In this document: positions 1-5,262 of the stretch, piece after piece
Layout of the letters: every line of letters begins with the position of its first letter
How positions within the stretch are numbered: position 1 is the stretch's first letter
NCBI GenBank assembly: GCA_002482685.1
Contig: DLGL01000020.1
Span: 1 to 5,262 of the forward strand
Reading direction: 5' to 3'
Origin: Bacteriovoracaceae bacterium UBA7695
GTDB taxonomy: Bacteria; Bdellovibrionota; Bacteriovoracia; Bacteriovoracales; Bacteriovoracaceae
Length of the DNA stretch: 5,262 bases
Notes under the pieces: generated by a model
What the model was told of the DNA's origin: nothing
The model's input: only the letters and a program-made list of their open reading frames with translations
Databases searched by the model: none
Program-made: the position numbers and the translations under genes

Positions 1-643
1 GAGAGACCGATTGAAGGTCACGAGTCAGATGATCCACTTGTTGGCGAACCTGAGTTCCCAGTAGGATTTGAAAAAAAACTGAACCCACCAGAATTTTTGA
101 AATAGTCAGTGCCTTGGTATCAATTTGAGGAACAATAGAGATGCTCTCAAGGTCGGCACAGTATTTTTTAAGGTACAAAAGTCCAAATAAAAGCAAGACG
201 GCCAGGAACATATGGATGGTGATGAGAAAGGGCTTTAAATGGGTTGAAACAACCAGAGCACCGACGCCACCTTGAATCAATATGAGAAAAAGTAATCCAC
301 CGCAGAACCATGGAAGATTTCTCTCAGTCTCGCGGAATTTGAAACTCTTAATAAAGAGCGCCACAATCCCAATACCGAGTAGAACCCCGAGTAAACGGTT
401 AAGGTATTCCGTCCAGGTTTTAAAAGGGTCAAAATCGGCAATAGTTTTGCCGGCGATTTTATAGATCTCTTTGTAATTGGGAGGAAGCTCGCTTAAATCC
501 ATCGGCGGAATCCACTGACCAAAACAGTGAGGCCAGTCGGGGCAACCAAGTCCAGAACCAGTACCACGAACGATGGCACCGGCCAGAATAACTAAGTAAG
601 TTCCGATTACACAGAGTAAAATAATGCGCTGAAAGCCTTTCAT
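1..643 (-). CDS. ctaA: Heme A synthase (COX15/CtaA family), N-terminal 214 residues, cut by the window edge
   Basis: This integral membrane enzyme oxidises the C8 methyl of heme O to a formyl group, giving heme A for aa3-type cytochrome oxidases. Seen in the translation: a first membrane helix (about residues 6-25), then the family signature GAIVRGTGSGLGCPDWPHC (22-40) with a cysteine pair at C34/C40, and a long outer loop to about residue 78. EYLNR follows at 79-83, then helices near 84-98, 112-132 and 139-158. H144 in TIHMFLA matches the usual heme-ligand His of helix 4. The second helical half begins near 184 (LLGTQVRQQVD), and the usual 300-350 residue protein continues past position 1. 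The start at 643 is the only sensible one: an in-frame TAA lies four codons upstream. No clear Shine-Dalgarno is visible. Oddity: Asn82 sits where Bacillus-type CtaA has His (EYxHR). From memory, Bacteroidetes-type enzymes share this Asn and the CPDWP loop. It is divergent from mntP. Confidence 0.93.
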   Translation of the reverse strand, partial: MKGFQRIILLCVIGTYLVILAGAIVRGTGSGLGCPDWPHCFGQWIPPMDLSELPPNYKEIYKIAGKTIADFDPFKTWTEYLNRLLGVLLGIGIVALFIKSFKFRETERNLPWFCGGLLFLILIQGGVGALVVSTHLKPFLITIHMFLAVLLLFGLLYLKKYCADLESISIVPQIDTKALTISKILVGSVFFQILLGTQVRQQVDHLTRDLQSVS

Positions 644-716
644 GCTTAAAAGTTACCATGATCACTTTGCTTTTTCACCCATTAGATGTTGAAATAATAA
701 GATCAAAGGAAGTGAA

Positions 717-1277
717 ATGTTTTCTCTCGAAACCACTCTGCTGGGAGTGGCGCTGGCCTTAGACGCGGCTGTCGTCAGTTTTACCATTGGGCTACTTCAT
801 CTGGACTTACCTAAATATCAAAAAACGCAGCGCGGACTCATGGTCTGTGGCCTTTTTGGATTTTTTCAATTCCTTATGGTGTGGCTGGGAAGCTTTGGCG
901 GCTATTACCTTTCGTTTTCTAGTTACGGACATATGTTCCAGATCATAGTTGCCTTAATTTTTATTGTTATTGGAATAAGAGTTCTCCAAACAAGCTTTTC
1001 AAAAGAAGATGACCACATCGAGTGGGGACTCTTTCCGATGATTGGACTTGCTATTGCTACCAGCATTGATGCTCTGGCCGCTGGGGTGAGTATTGGAACC
1101 TTGCCGGGGGCCTTCACGAGCTCTGTGGAAATTGGGCTTATCACTTTAGTGGTTTGTGGGGGAGCTTACTTCGCTGCCCGGATTGTTAAGTCTCTTCCGA
1201 CTCAGTGGCTACTACGTGTGGCCGCCGTGATCTTCTTTTTTTTGGGCGGACAAATTCTTGTGGATTATCACTTTTAG
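717..1277 (+). CDS. mntP: MntP-family manganese efflux pump
   Basis: The protein is predicted to export Mn(II) across the inner membrane and protect against manganese overload. At 186 residues it matches the family length (E. coli MntP is 188). It is almost wholly hydrophobic, with about six membrane segments (roughly 3-25, 40-63, 71-91, 106-128, 136-156, 166-183). The two internally repeated family motifs are present: LALDAAVVS with D16 in segment 1 and ATSIDALAAGVS with D118 in segment 4, at the same residue numbers as the acidic residues of E. coli MntP. The charged stretch between halves (SKEDDH, 95-100) fits the cytoplasmic loop. The ATG at 717 is preceded by AAGGAAG (706-712) at good spacing. 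The threonine ammonia-lyase gene follows after 9 bp. The upstream gap of 73 bp is too short for a yybP-ykoY manganese riboswitch, so control, if any, must be at the promoter. Family assignment is firm; the metal specificity is inferred. Confidence 0.88.
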   Translation: MFSLETTLLGVALALDAAVVSFTIGLLHLDLPKYQKTQRGLMVCGLFGFFQFLMVWLGSFGGYYLSFSSYGHMFQIIVALIFIVIGIRVLQTSFSKEDDHIEWGLFPMIGLAIATSIDALAAGVSIGTLPGAFTSSVEIGLITLVVCGGAYFAARIVKSLPTQWLLRVAAVIFFFLGGQILVDYHF

Positions 1278-1280
1278 GAG
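1277..1280 (+). promoter_or_regulatory. Ribosome-binding site of the threonine ammonia-lyase gene, overlapping the mntP stop
   Basis: The sequence TAGGAG holds both the mntP stop codon (TAG, 1275-1277) and the GGAG of the next gene, whose ATG lies 6 nt further on. This spacing selects the ATG at 1287 over the in-frame ATG at 1299. It also suggests that ribosomes finishing mntP help start the downstream gene. Confidence 0.75.
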
Positions 1281-1286
1281 TTTTCA

Positions 1287-2510
1287 ATGTTACTTGAAAT
1301 GAGTCAGTTTAAAAAAGCCTACCAAACGCTCAAAAGCATCATTGGGCCCACGCCACTGGTTTATAATGAATGGCTCTCAAAGCAGTATGATTGCCAGATT
1401 TATTTGAAGCTTGAGAATATGCTTCCCATCGGATCTTTTAAGATGCGTGGAGCGACCAATAAGATTGCTTCACTGACTGCTGCTGAGAAAAAGCAAGGAG
1501 TGCTTGCTGTAAGTGCGGGCAACCATGCCCAGGGAGTGGCCTGGGCCGCTCACCGCTTTAAGGTGAAAGCAACAATCATCATGCCAGAAGGCTCTCCTCT
1601 GACAAAAATCAGAAACACTGAATCTCTTGGTGCAACTGTGATCCTCAAAGGCCAGAACATTGAAGAGTGTTTTGTGATCGCTCAGGAAATGATGAAAAAA
1701 ACGAAAATGGTTTTTGTCCATCCTTATCATGATCCTATGGTCATTGCAGGACAGGGAACTGTCGCTTTTGAAATCATCGACCAACTGCCTGACGCCGATT
1801 ATCTTTTCTCTTCAATTGGAGGAGGAGGACTGGTTTCAGGAATGGGTCAGGTTCTTAAAGGACACAAATCAAAAACTAAAGTGATTGCAGGCCAGGCATC
1901 TGGCTGCTCAACGATGGTAAAATCTCTCCACGCGGGAAAAGTTCTCAAAGCTGAGAAAGCGGAGACTTTTGCTGATGGCATACGTGTAAAGAATGTGAAT
2001 AAAGACATGTTTGAATCACTCGGTAAAGTCGTGGATGCTACTTACACGGTTGATGATGAAAAGATGGCCTGGGCCATTCTTCAGTTAATGGAGAAGGCCC
2101 GCGTGATTGCCGAGGGAGCAGGGGCTTTGCCTCTTGCACTTTTTGATCAGCTCTACAAAAAAGATCCTAAGAAATTTAAAAATAAAAAAATTGTTCTCGT
2201 TGTTTGTGGTGGAAATATTGATGTGAATCTTCTCGAGAGAATCATTGACCGCGGACTCATTGAATCTCACCGAAAAGTCCGCATTTCTATTCGTATTTCC
2301 GACCGCCCGGGTGTGCTTCATCAGCTCACAAAAATCATCAAAGATGTAGGTGCTAACATCCTTCAGGTTGTTCATGACAGAGATGCCTCCGAGGCGGGAA
2401 TCACAGCGACAAATGTCGTTTTCACTCTCGAGACCAAGGGGGATACGCATATGAAAGAATTGCTCAAGGAAATGCGCAAGGAATTTCCTCTGGCCACTGT
2501 CATTCCATAA
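1287..2510 (+). CDS. ilvA: Threonine ammonia-lyase (threonine dehydratase), PLP-dependent, with one C-terminal ACT domain
   Basis: This cytosolic enzyme deaminates L-threonine to 2-oxobutanoate and ammonia, the entry step to isoleucine, and usually also acts on serine. Seen: a fold-type II PLP domain over about residues 10-320, with the Schiff-base lysine K52 in GSFKMRGA (49-56), the substrate loop SAGNHAQG (76-83), the phosphate-binding SIGGGGLVSG (176-185), and EGAGA (276-280). The VCGGNID motif (306-312) has Cys308 where most relatives carry Ser against the PLP ring nitrogen. An ACT domain follows at about 331-407 (RISIRISDRPGVLHQL, then GANI), a site of allosteric control by amino acids. 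The 407-residue length and single ACT domain match the one-ACT class, not the roughly 514-residue two-ACT E. coli IlvA or the 329-residue TdcB without ACT. Whether it serves synthesis or catabolism cannot be told here. It starts 9 bp after mntP and is probably in the same operon; I see no isoleucine genes beside it. Confidence 0.93.
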   Translation: MLLEMSQFKKAYQTLKSIIGPTPLVYNEWLSKQYDCQIYLKLENMLPIGSFKMRGATNKIASLTAAEKKQGVLAVSAGNHAQGVAWAAHRFKVKATIIMPEGSPLTKIRNTESLGATVILKGQNIEECFVIAQEMMKKTKMVFVHPYHDPMVIAGQGTVAFEIIDQLPDADYLFSSIGGGGLVSGMGQVLKGHKSKTKVIAGQASGCSTMVKSLHAGKVLKAEKAETFADGIRVKNVNKDMFESLGKVVDATYTVDDEKMAWAILQLMEKARVIAEGAGALPLALFDQLYKKDPKKFKNKKIVLVVCGGNIDVNLLERIIDRGLIESHRKVRISIRISDRPGVLHQLTKIIKDVGANILQVVHDRDASEAGITATNVVFTLETKGDTHMKELLKEMRKEFPLATVIP

Positions 2511-2609
2511 ATGGTGTTCGAACTGAATAATAAACGAACCATCAGAGACTTTTTGGCACCAATTCAATCTTAAAAACTAAAAAAAAATCACACCATCCGC
2601 ATTTCTTTT

Positions 2610-2637
2610 TTGCAAAGTAAAAAGATTTCGCTACAAC
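2610..2637 (+). promoter_or_regulatory. Candidate sigma-70-type promoter for the small exported-protein gene
   Basis: TTGCAA (2610-2615) and TACAAC (2632-2637) are separated by 16 bp and each matches the -35 or -10 consensus at four of six positions. They lie downstream of an A-rich tract (2572-2587). The predicted transcript would start near 2644, leaving a leader of under 30 nt before the ATG at 2672. The -35 lies inside a short inverted repeat, CTTTTT (2605-2610) with AAAAAG (2619-2624). The call rests on consensus match and position only. Confidence 0.35.
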
Positions 2638-2660
2638 TCGGTTAATTCTTTAAAACTACC

Positions 2661-2665
2661 GGAGG
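2661..2665 (+). promoter_or_regulatory. Strong ribosome-binding site (GGAGG) fixing the start at 2672
   Basis: GGAGG lies 6 nt before the ATG at 2672, the best Shine-Dalgarno in the window. It shows that translation was meant to begin at the signal peptide, not at the later in-frame ATG at 2831, which has no such site. This is what exposes the downstream open frame as the rest of an interrupted gene. Confidence 0.8.
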
Positions 2666-2671
2666 TTTGTA

Positions 2672-3241
2672 ATGTTAAAAAAACTAATTGCTCTTTTTCT
2701 CATCGTTTCTGTTTTCACTGTTCAGGCCAATGCTTCAACTAACCAAGGTTTAAAAGCTGCCTTCAATGAACTTAACTACTCACTAACAACTGAGTAGGAG
2801 CAGAAAGATAAGTCTTTTTATGAATCTAAAATGAAAGAATTCACTGCAACTCTTCGTGACCTACAATCTAAAGGTCTGACTAGCGCTCAATTTATCGATT
2901 TTGCGAGATCAGAAATCAAAGATGCTCAAGCAGCTAAAGACTTTGAAACTGCAATGTCTATGGTTGCAATTAACAATATGTCCGTTGAAGAAGCCTCTAA
3001 TTATGTTCATGAAGTCATGAAAAAGTCTTATTCTTCAGGAGCTAGCTGGGTGGGCGAGGCTTTGGGCTATGTTGGTGCGAGTTTATTTTTACTCGGGTTC
3101 ATCTTTCTAATTGCTACTGCGCCTGTTTCTAACGGCTGCTATGGACCGGATGTCGTCTCTTGCACACCTGTTTGTTACAACGATTATTACTATGGTTACT
3201 CTTGTTATGATGAGTGTTACTCCACTCCTACTTGTTTCTAG
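2672..3241 (+). pseudogene. Small exported/membrane protein with Cys/Tyr-rich tail, interrupted by an in-frame TAG at codon 42
   Basis: I do not recognise the family. From the ATG at 2672 the frame encodes a signal peptide (MLKKLIALFLIVSVF..., probable cleavage after ANA, residues 19-21). It then meets TAG at 2795-2797 (codon 42), and continues open for 147 more codons to TAG at 3239-3241. Read through, the product is 189 residues: an export signal, a helical region (about 25-125, rich in Glu/Lys/Ala/Gln), a hydrophobic segment (about 133-150), and a 35-residue tail with six Cys (156, 164, 168, 178, 182, 188), eight Tyr and no Lys or Arg. The frame before and after the TAG has the same character, so a single point change (TGG or CAG to TAG) in a once intact gene is the simplest reading. 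TAG also ends mntP, so wholesale reassignment is unlikely. The 136-codon remainder from ATG 2831 lacks a ribosome-binding site. Alternatives are a sequencing error or deliberate readthrough. Confidence 0.7.
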
Positions 3242-3283
3242 TTTCATAGAGACCCATAAACGCTAAAGTGACCAAAACCTTCA

Positions 3284-3317
3284 GGGTGTCTAATTCTTAG
3301 ACACCCGCAATTTTTTT
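3284..3317 (+). terminator. Rho-independent terminator
   Basis: GGGTGTCTAA (3284-3293) and TTAGACACCC (3297-3306) form a perfect 10-bp stem closed by a TTC loop. Seven T residues (3311-3317) follow after GCAA. It lies 42 bp past the stop of the small exported-protein gene and ends that transcript before the next unit begins. The right arm recurs at 3336-3349. Confidence 0.9.
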
Positions 3318-3349
3318 GACATCAGCTTCCCCACACTTAGACACCCCCA
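3296..3349 (+). repeat. Direct repeat of the terminator arm (CTTAGACACCC)
   Basis: CTTAGACACCCGCA at 3296-3309 is repeated as CTTAGACACCCCCA at 3336-3349, 13 of 14 bases identical, 40 bp apart. The first copy is the right arm of the terminator. The second has no adjacent left arm or T tract, so it is an orphan half-copy. It could be a decayed second terminator or a binding-site half. Because the T tract is transcribed before the second copy, it is not well placed to act as an antiterminator. Confidence 0.7.
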
Positions 3350-3361
3350 TTAACTCAGAAC

Positions 3362-3384
3362 TTGGCACGAGATTTTCATATAAA
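3362..3384 (+). promoter_or_regulatory. Candidate promoter of the large exported-protein gene
   Basis: TATAAA (3379-3384) is a good -10 candidate but has no convincing -35 at 16-18 bp. An overlapping TTGGCACG (3362-3369) matches the -24 element of sigma-54 promoters, but the -12 position reads TTTCA (3374-3378) instead of TTGCA. Both readings predict a transcript starting near 3389-3391, about 27 nt before the ATG. Neither is strong. Confidence 0.3.
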
Positions 3385-3416
3385 GACCTGTCATATCTAA
3401 TTTAAGGGAACTTCCT

Positions 3417-5262
3417 ATGAAGCATCTAATGCTAATTGTCCTCATCCTTTGGTCGGGTCTCCTTCTGGCACAGGAAGGTGGGATTCCAACTAAATACATG
3501 AACGACCCCGCTGCGGATTTAACCCTCAATGGAAAGCTTTTGTTACCTGATGACGTTCATGAAATGTATACGAAATCTAACGGCAAATATGATATCTCAA
3601 AGCTCAATCCGATTGAGACTTCAGATCTTTGGAAGAACACTTTTACCAAAACTCTTCCCGTTGAAATTCCTGCAGTTAATGACCAGGCGGAAGTGGAGTA
3701 CCACTCACCAATTCTTTCTCCTTCAGGAATCTTTCGTTTCAATATCTTAAATAAAAATGGCGATAATAAGTTTTATACAATGATGCTCAGTAAAACTGTG
3801 CATTCATCTCTTCTTGCAAAAAGTCTTTTGCGCAAAATTGGCTACCAGGTGCCGGATATTAAGCGCATCCCACAAGTCACTGTTAAATTTAAAACTGAGA
3901 AAGACAAACTTCTTTTCATTAATTACCTTGAAAAAGTCGCTATGGCCGGTGCTGCTAAGAACTGGATAGTAGAAGATCTTGGAGATAAGCTCATTCTTCA
4001 GGATGTTGTTGTTCTTAAATCAAATAATATTATCTATAACCTGGCCTACGGAGTAACTCCTGAGATGATTCAAGGTCGACGTTTGATTTCTGCTACGGCC
4101 GTTCCACTTTCTATTGTTAACCTCACTGAAAGTGTGAACATGCTCCGTTATACAGCAGGATCAATCTCGAATAATAAAGTTGTCCTGGATGTGACTAATC
4201 TTGAAGATTTCCAGTGTACCTGGGATGATGCCCGTTGGATTACCCGCAGAATTGAGAAGCTTACGCGACAGGACTGGCAGGAAATCGTGGCCTCTGCAGA
4301 TGTGCCTAAAGTTGTTCAACAGGTTCTTCTTGAAAGAATCATCTCTCGCCGCAATTCAGTGATGAAGATTTTTAAAATCGATGCTGAACAGTTACCTATC
4401 GATAATAATATCAACAATGGTCTTGAACTCGTTAACGGTAAACTCACTCAGAAGAGCTGGCCGGGCTACGCCAGTCAGTTTGCTCACGGTGACCCGGCCT
4501 CGCCACTCTCTGATTCTGATATGAGAGCGTGGGTTAAGTCTCGTGCCCTCTCGACGGCAATGGAGCTTGGTCTTGGTCTGATCAATCAGCTTCCTTTCAT
4601 GGGCACAGATATTAATAAAATGAGCGAAGGGATTGTTAAAAAAGAAATGGAGAAGGGTCTTGCCCAGGCAATTATTGATAAAAAGCCTTTTGAGATGCCG
4701 GTTAAAACGTTTGTCTTCCCAACGGTTCGTGGGAACCTTATTTTTTCTCGAAACTTAGTAACCGGTACTTACCTTGGAACTGATAATCTGGTTCAGTTAG
4801 TTGATACCGTAGGTGTATCGATCAATGCTGGTGTTTACGCAGGCACGATGGGGATAAGTACTAAAAAAATTAAAAGCAAAGACCTCATGCCTATCAATAT
4901 TGCAGGTGGAGCTCAAGTTGCCTACCTTCGCACTTATGCTCACTTGAGACCTGCTTATTACATCAGGCAGTCTCTGAAATATCCATTTATCAACGTTCTG
5001 GTTCCGCTGGTCAAGATTGACCTTGGCAGAAAGCTTCACGCGGCTTACGCCACAGTGATTAACCCAGAGGCTTCTGAAGAGCAGAGACGTGATGCCGTTG
5101 CAAGTGCACTGGCGCCCTTTAAAGAAACGATGAAGGTGGGAGAGTCCATTCTCGTAACAGACTCTCTGGTGAAGAATGCCGGGGCCCAGGCAGGTGCCAA
5201 CATTTATGGTAAGCTCTTCTCCGCTTCAGTTGGACTAAGCTCAAATCACATCGTTATGTCAC
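3417..5262 (+). CDS. Large exported protein of unknown function, N-terminal 615 residues, cut by the window edge
   Basis: One frame stays open from the ATG at 3417 to the right edge with no stop. AAGGGA (3404-3409) lies 7 nt before the start. The N-terminus is a signal peptide: MKHL, hydrophobic stretch to about residue 18, likely cleavage near A18-Q19. There is no lipobox cysteine, so it should be periplasmic or in the outer membrane. Only one Cys (267) is seen in 615 residues. Residues 105-320 look mixed alpha/beta: an LLRKIGYQVPDIKRI segment (137-151), VEDLGDKLILQDVVVL (185-200), and a helical WDDARWITRRIEKL...LLERIISRRNS block (269-314). That layout recalls uncharacterised deltaproteobacterial proteins with GYxVP and DAxWAARI...RRD motifs and a kinase-like fold, but I do not see their HxDxxxxN or DFG-like residues. 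From about 425 the sequence alternates polar and hydrophobic residues and is Gly-rich, suggesting beta strands. I assign no function. Confidence 0.85.
   Translation, partial: MKHLMLIVLILWSGLLLAQEGGIPTKYMNDPAADLTLNGKLLLPDDVHEMYTKSNGKYDISKLNPIETSDLWKNTFTKTLPVEIPAVNDQAEVEYHSPILSPSGIFRFNILNKNGDNKFYTMMLSKTVHSSLLAKSLLRKIGYQVPDIKRIPQVTVKFKTEKDKLLFINYLEKVAMAGAAKNWIVEDLGDKLILQDVVVLKSNNIIYNLAYGVTPEMIQGRRLISATAVPLSIVNLTESVNMLRYTAGSISNNKVVLDVTNLEDFQCTWDDARWITRRIEKLTRQDWQEIVASADVPKVVQQVLLERIISRRNSVMKIFKIDAEQLPIDNNINNGLELVNGKLTQKSWPGYASQFAHGDPASPLSDSDMRAWVKSRALSTAMELGLGLINQLPFMGTDINKMSEGIVKKEMEKGLAQAIIDKKPFEMPVKTFVFPTVRGNLIFSRNLVTGTYLGTDNLVQLVDTVGVSINAGVYAGTMGISTKKIKSKDLMPINIAGGAQVAYLRTYAHLRPAYYIRQSLKYPFINVLVPLVKIDLGRKLHAAYATVINPEASEEQRRDAVASALAPFKETMKVGESILVTDSLVKNAGAQAGANIYGKLFSASVGLSSNHIVMS

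Noticed and set aside
282..464. 60-codon plus-strand open frame opposite heme A synthase
   Set aside because: It is antisense to the conserved EYLNR/helix region, with no ribosome-binding site or family features.
459..665. 68-codon minus-strand open frame near the start of heme A synthase
   Set aside because: It is the same strand in another frame. The overlapping frame from 643 has the heme A synthase signature, so this one is a shadow.
644..716. yybP-ykoY manganese riboswitch ahead of mntP
   Set aside because: The gap is shorter than a typical aptamer plus expression platform, and I see none of its conserved loops.
923..1144. 73-codon minus-strand open frame inside mntP
   Set aside because: It is antisense to the conserved ATSIDA motif of MntP.
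1470..1784. 104-codon minus-strand open frame inside the threonine ammonia-lyase gene
   Set aside because: It is antisense to the conserved SAGNHAQG region. Its His- and Ser-rich composition is typical of a reverse-strand shadow.
2085..2567. 160-codon minus-strand open frame opposite the end of the threonine ammonia-lyase gene
   Set aside because: It lies almost wholly antisense to well-conserved PLP and ACT domain codons, shows no recognisable protein features, and has no ribosome-binding site or promoter.
2672..3241. Reassigned genetic code with TAG as sense
   Set aside because: TAG ends mntP and this gene's own frame at sensible places, so only a local event is supported.
3407..3415. GGAACTTCC palindrome at the ribosome-binding site of the large exported-protein gene
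   Set aside because: With a one-base centre it cannot fold as a hairpin, and a 4-bp symmetry is expected by chance.
3529..3750. Short open frames on both strands (3529-3750 plus, 3557-3742 minus) within the large exported-protein gene
   Set aside because: They lie inside the long uninterrupted frame starting at 3417, which has the ribosome-binding site and signal peptide.
4797..5039. 80-codon minus-strand open frame
   Set aside because: It is antisense to the large exported-protein frame and has no start signals.

Overview
The window looks like chromosomal DNA of a free-living Gram-negative, aerobically respiring bacterium with moderate G+C. Long runs of Lys, Asn, Ile and Leu codons, a heme A synthase of the CPDWPxC/EYxNR type, and exported proteins of unknown function would all fit the Bdellovibrionota (Bacteriovorax/Peredibacter-like bacteria). 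That placement is an inference from general character, not from a marker gene. I see no mobile element, CRISPR array, tRNA or rRNA.

Layout. Positions 1-643 (minus strand) carry the first 214 residues of heme A synthase (ctaA/COX15), which runs off the left edge. A 73-bp divergent gap separates it from a plus-strand pair: an MntP-family manganese exporter (717-1277) and, 9 bp later, a threonine ammonia-lyase with one ACT domain (1287-2510). The ribosome-binding site of the second gene overlaps the stop codon of the first, so the two are probably co-translated. A 161-bp gap with a candidate promoter follows. Next is a gene for a small exported or membrane protein (2672-3241) with a strong ribosome-binding site and signal peptide, but with an in-frame TAG at codon 42; the rest of the frame is open to a Cys/Tyr-rich C-terminus. 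A near-perfect rho-independent terminator (3284-3317) closes this unit. From 3417 to the right edge runs one uninterrupted frame of at least 615 codons, starting with a signal peptide: a large exported protein of unknown function, incomplete at its C-terminus.

The genes do not form one pathway. Heme A synthase serves cytochrome oxidase assembly, MntP removes excess Mn(II), and the deaminase makes 2-oxobutanoate for isoleucine synthesis or threonine breakdown. The two right-hand genes are separate transcription units encoding envelope-directed proteins. The least ordinary items are the amber-interrupted small gene with its Cys/Tyr tail, the Asn replacing the usual His in the EYxHR motif of heme A synthase, the repeated terminator arm (TTAGACACCC), and the large uncharacterised exported protein.
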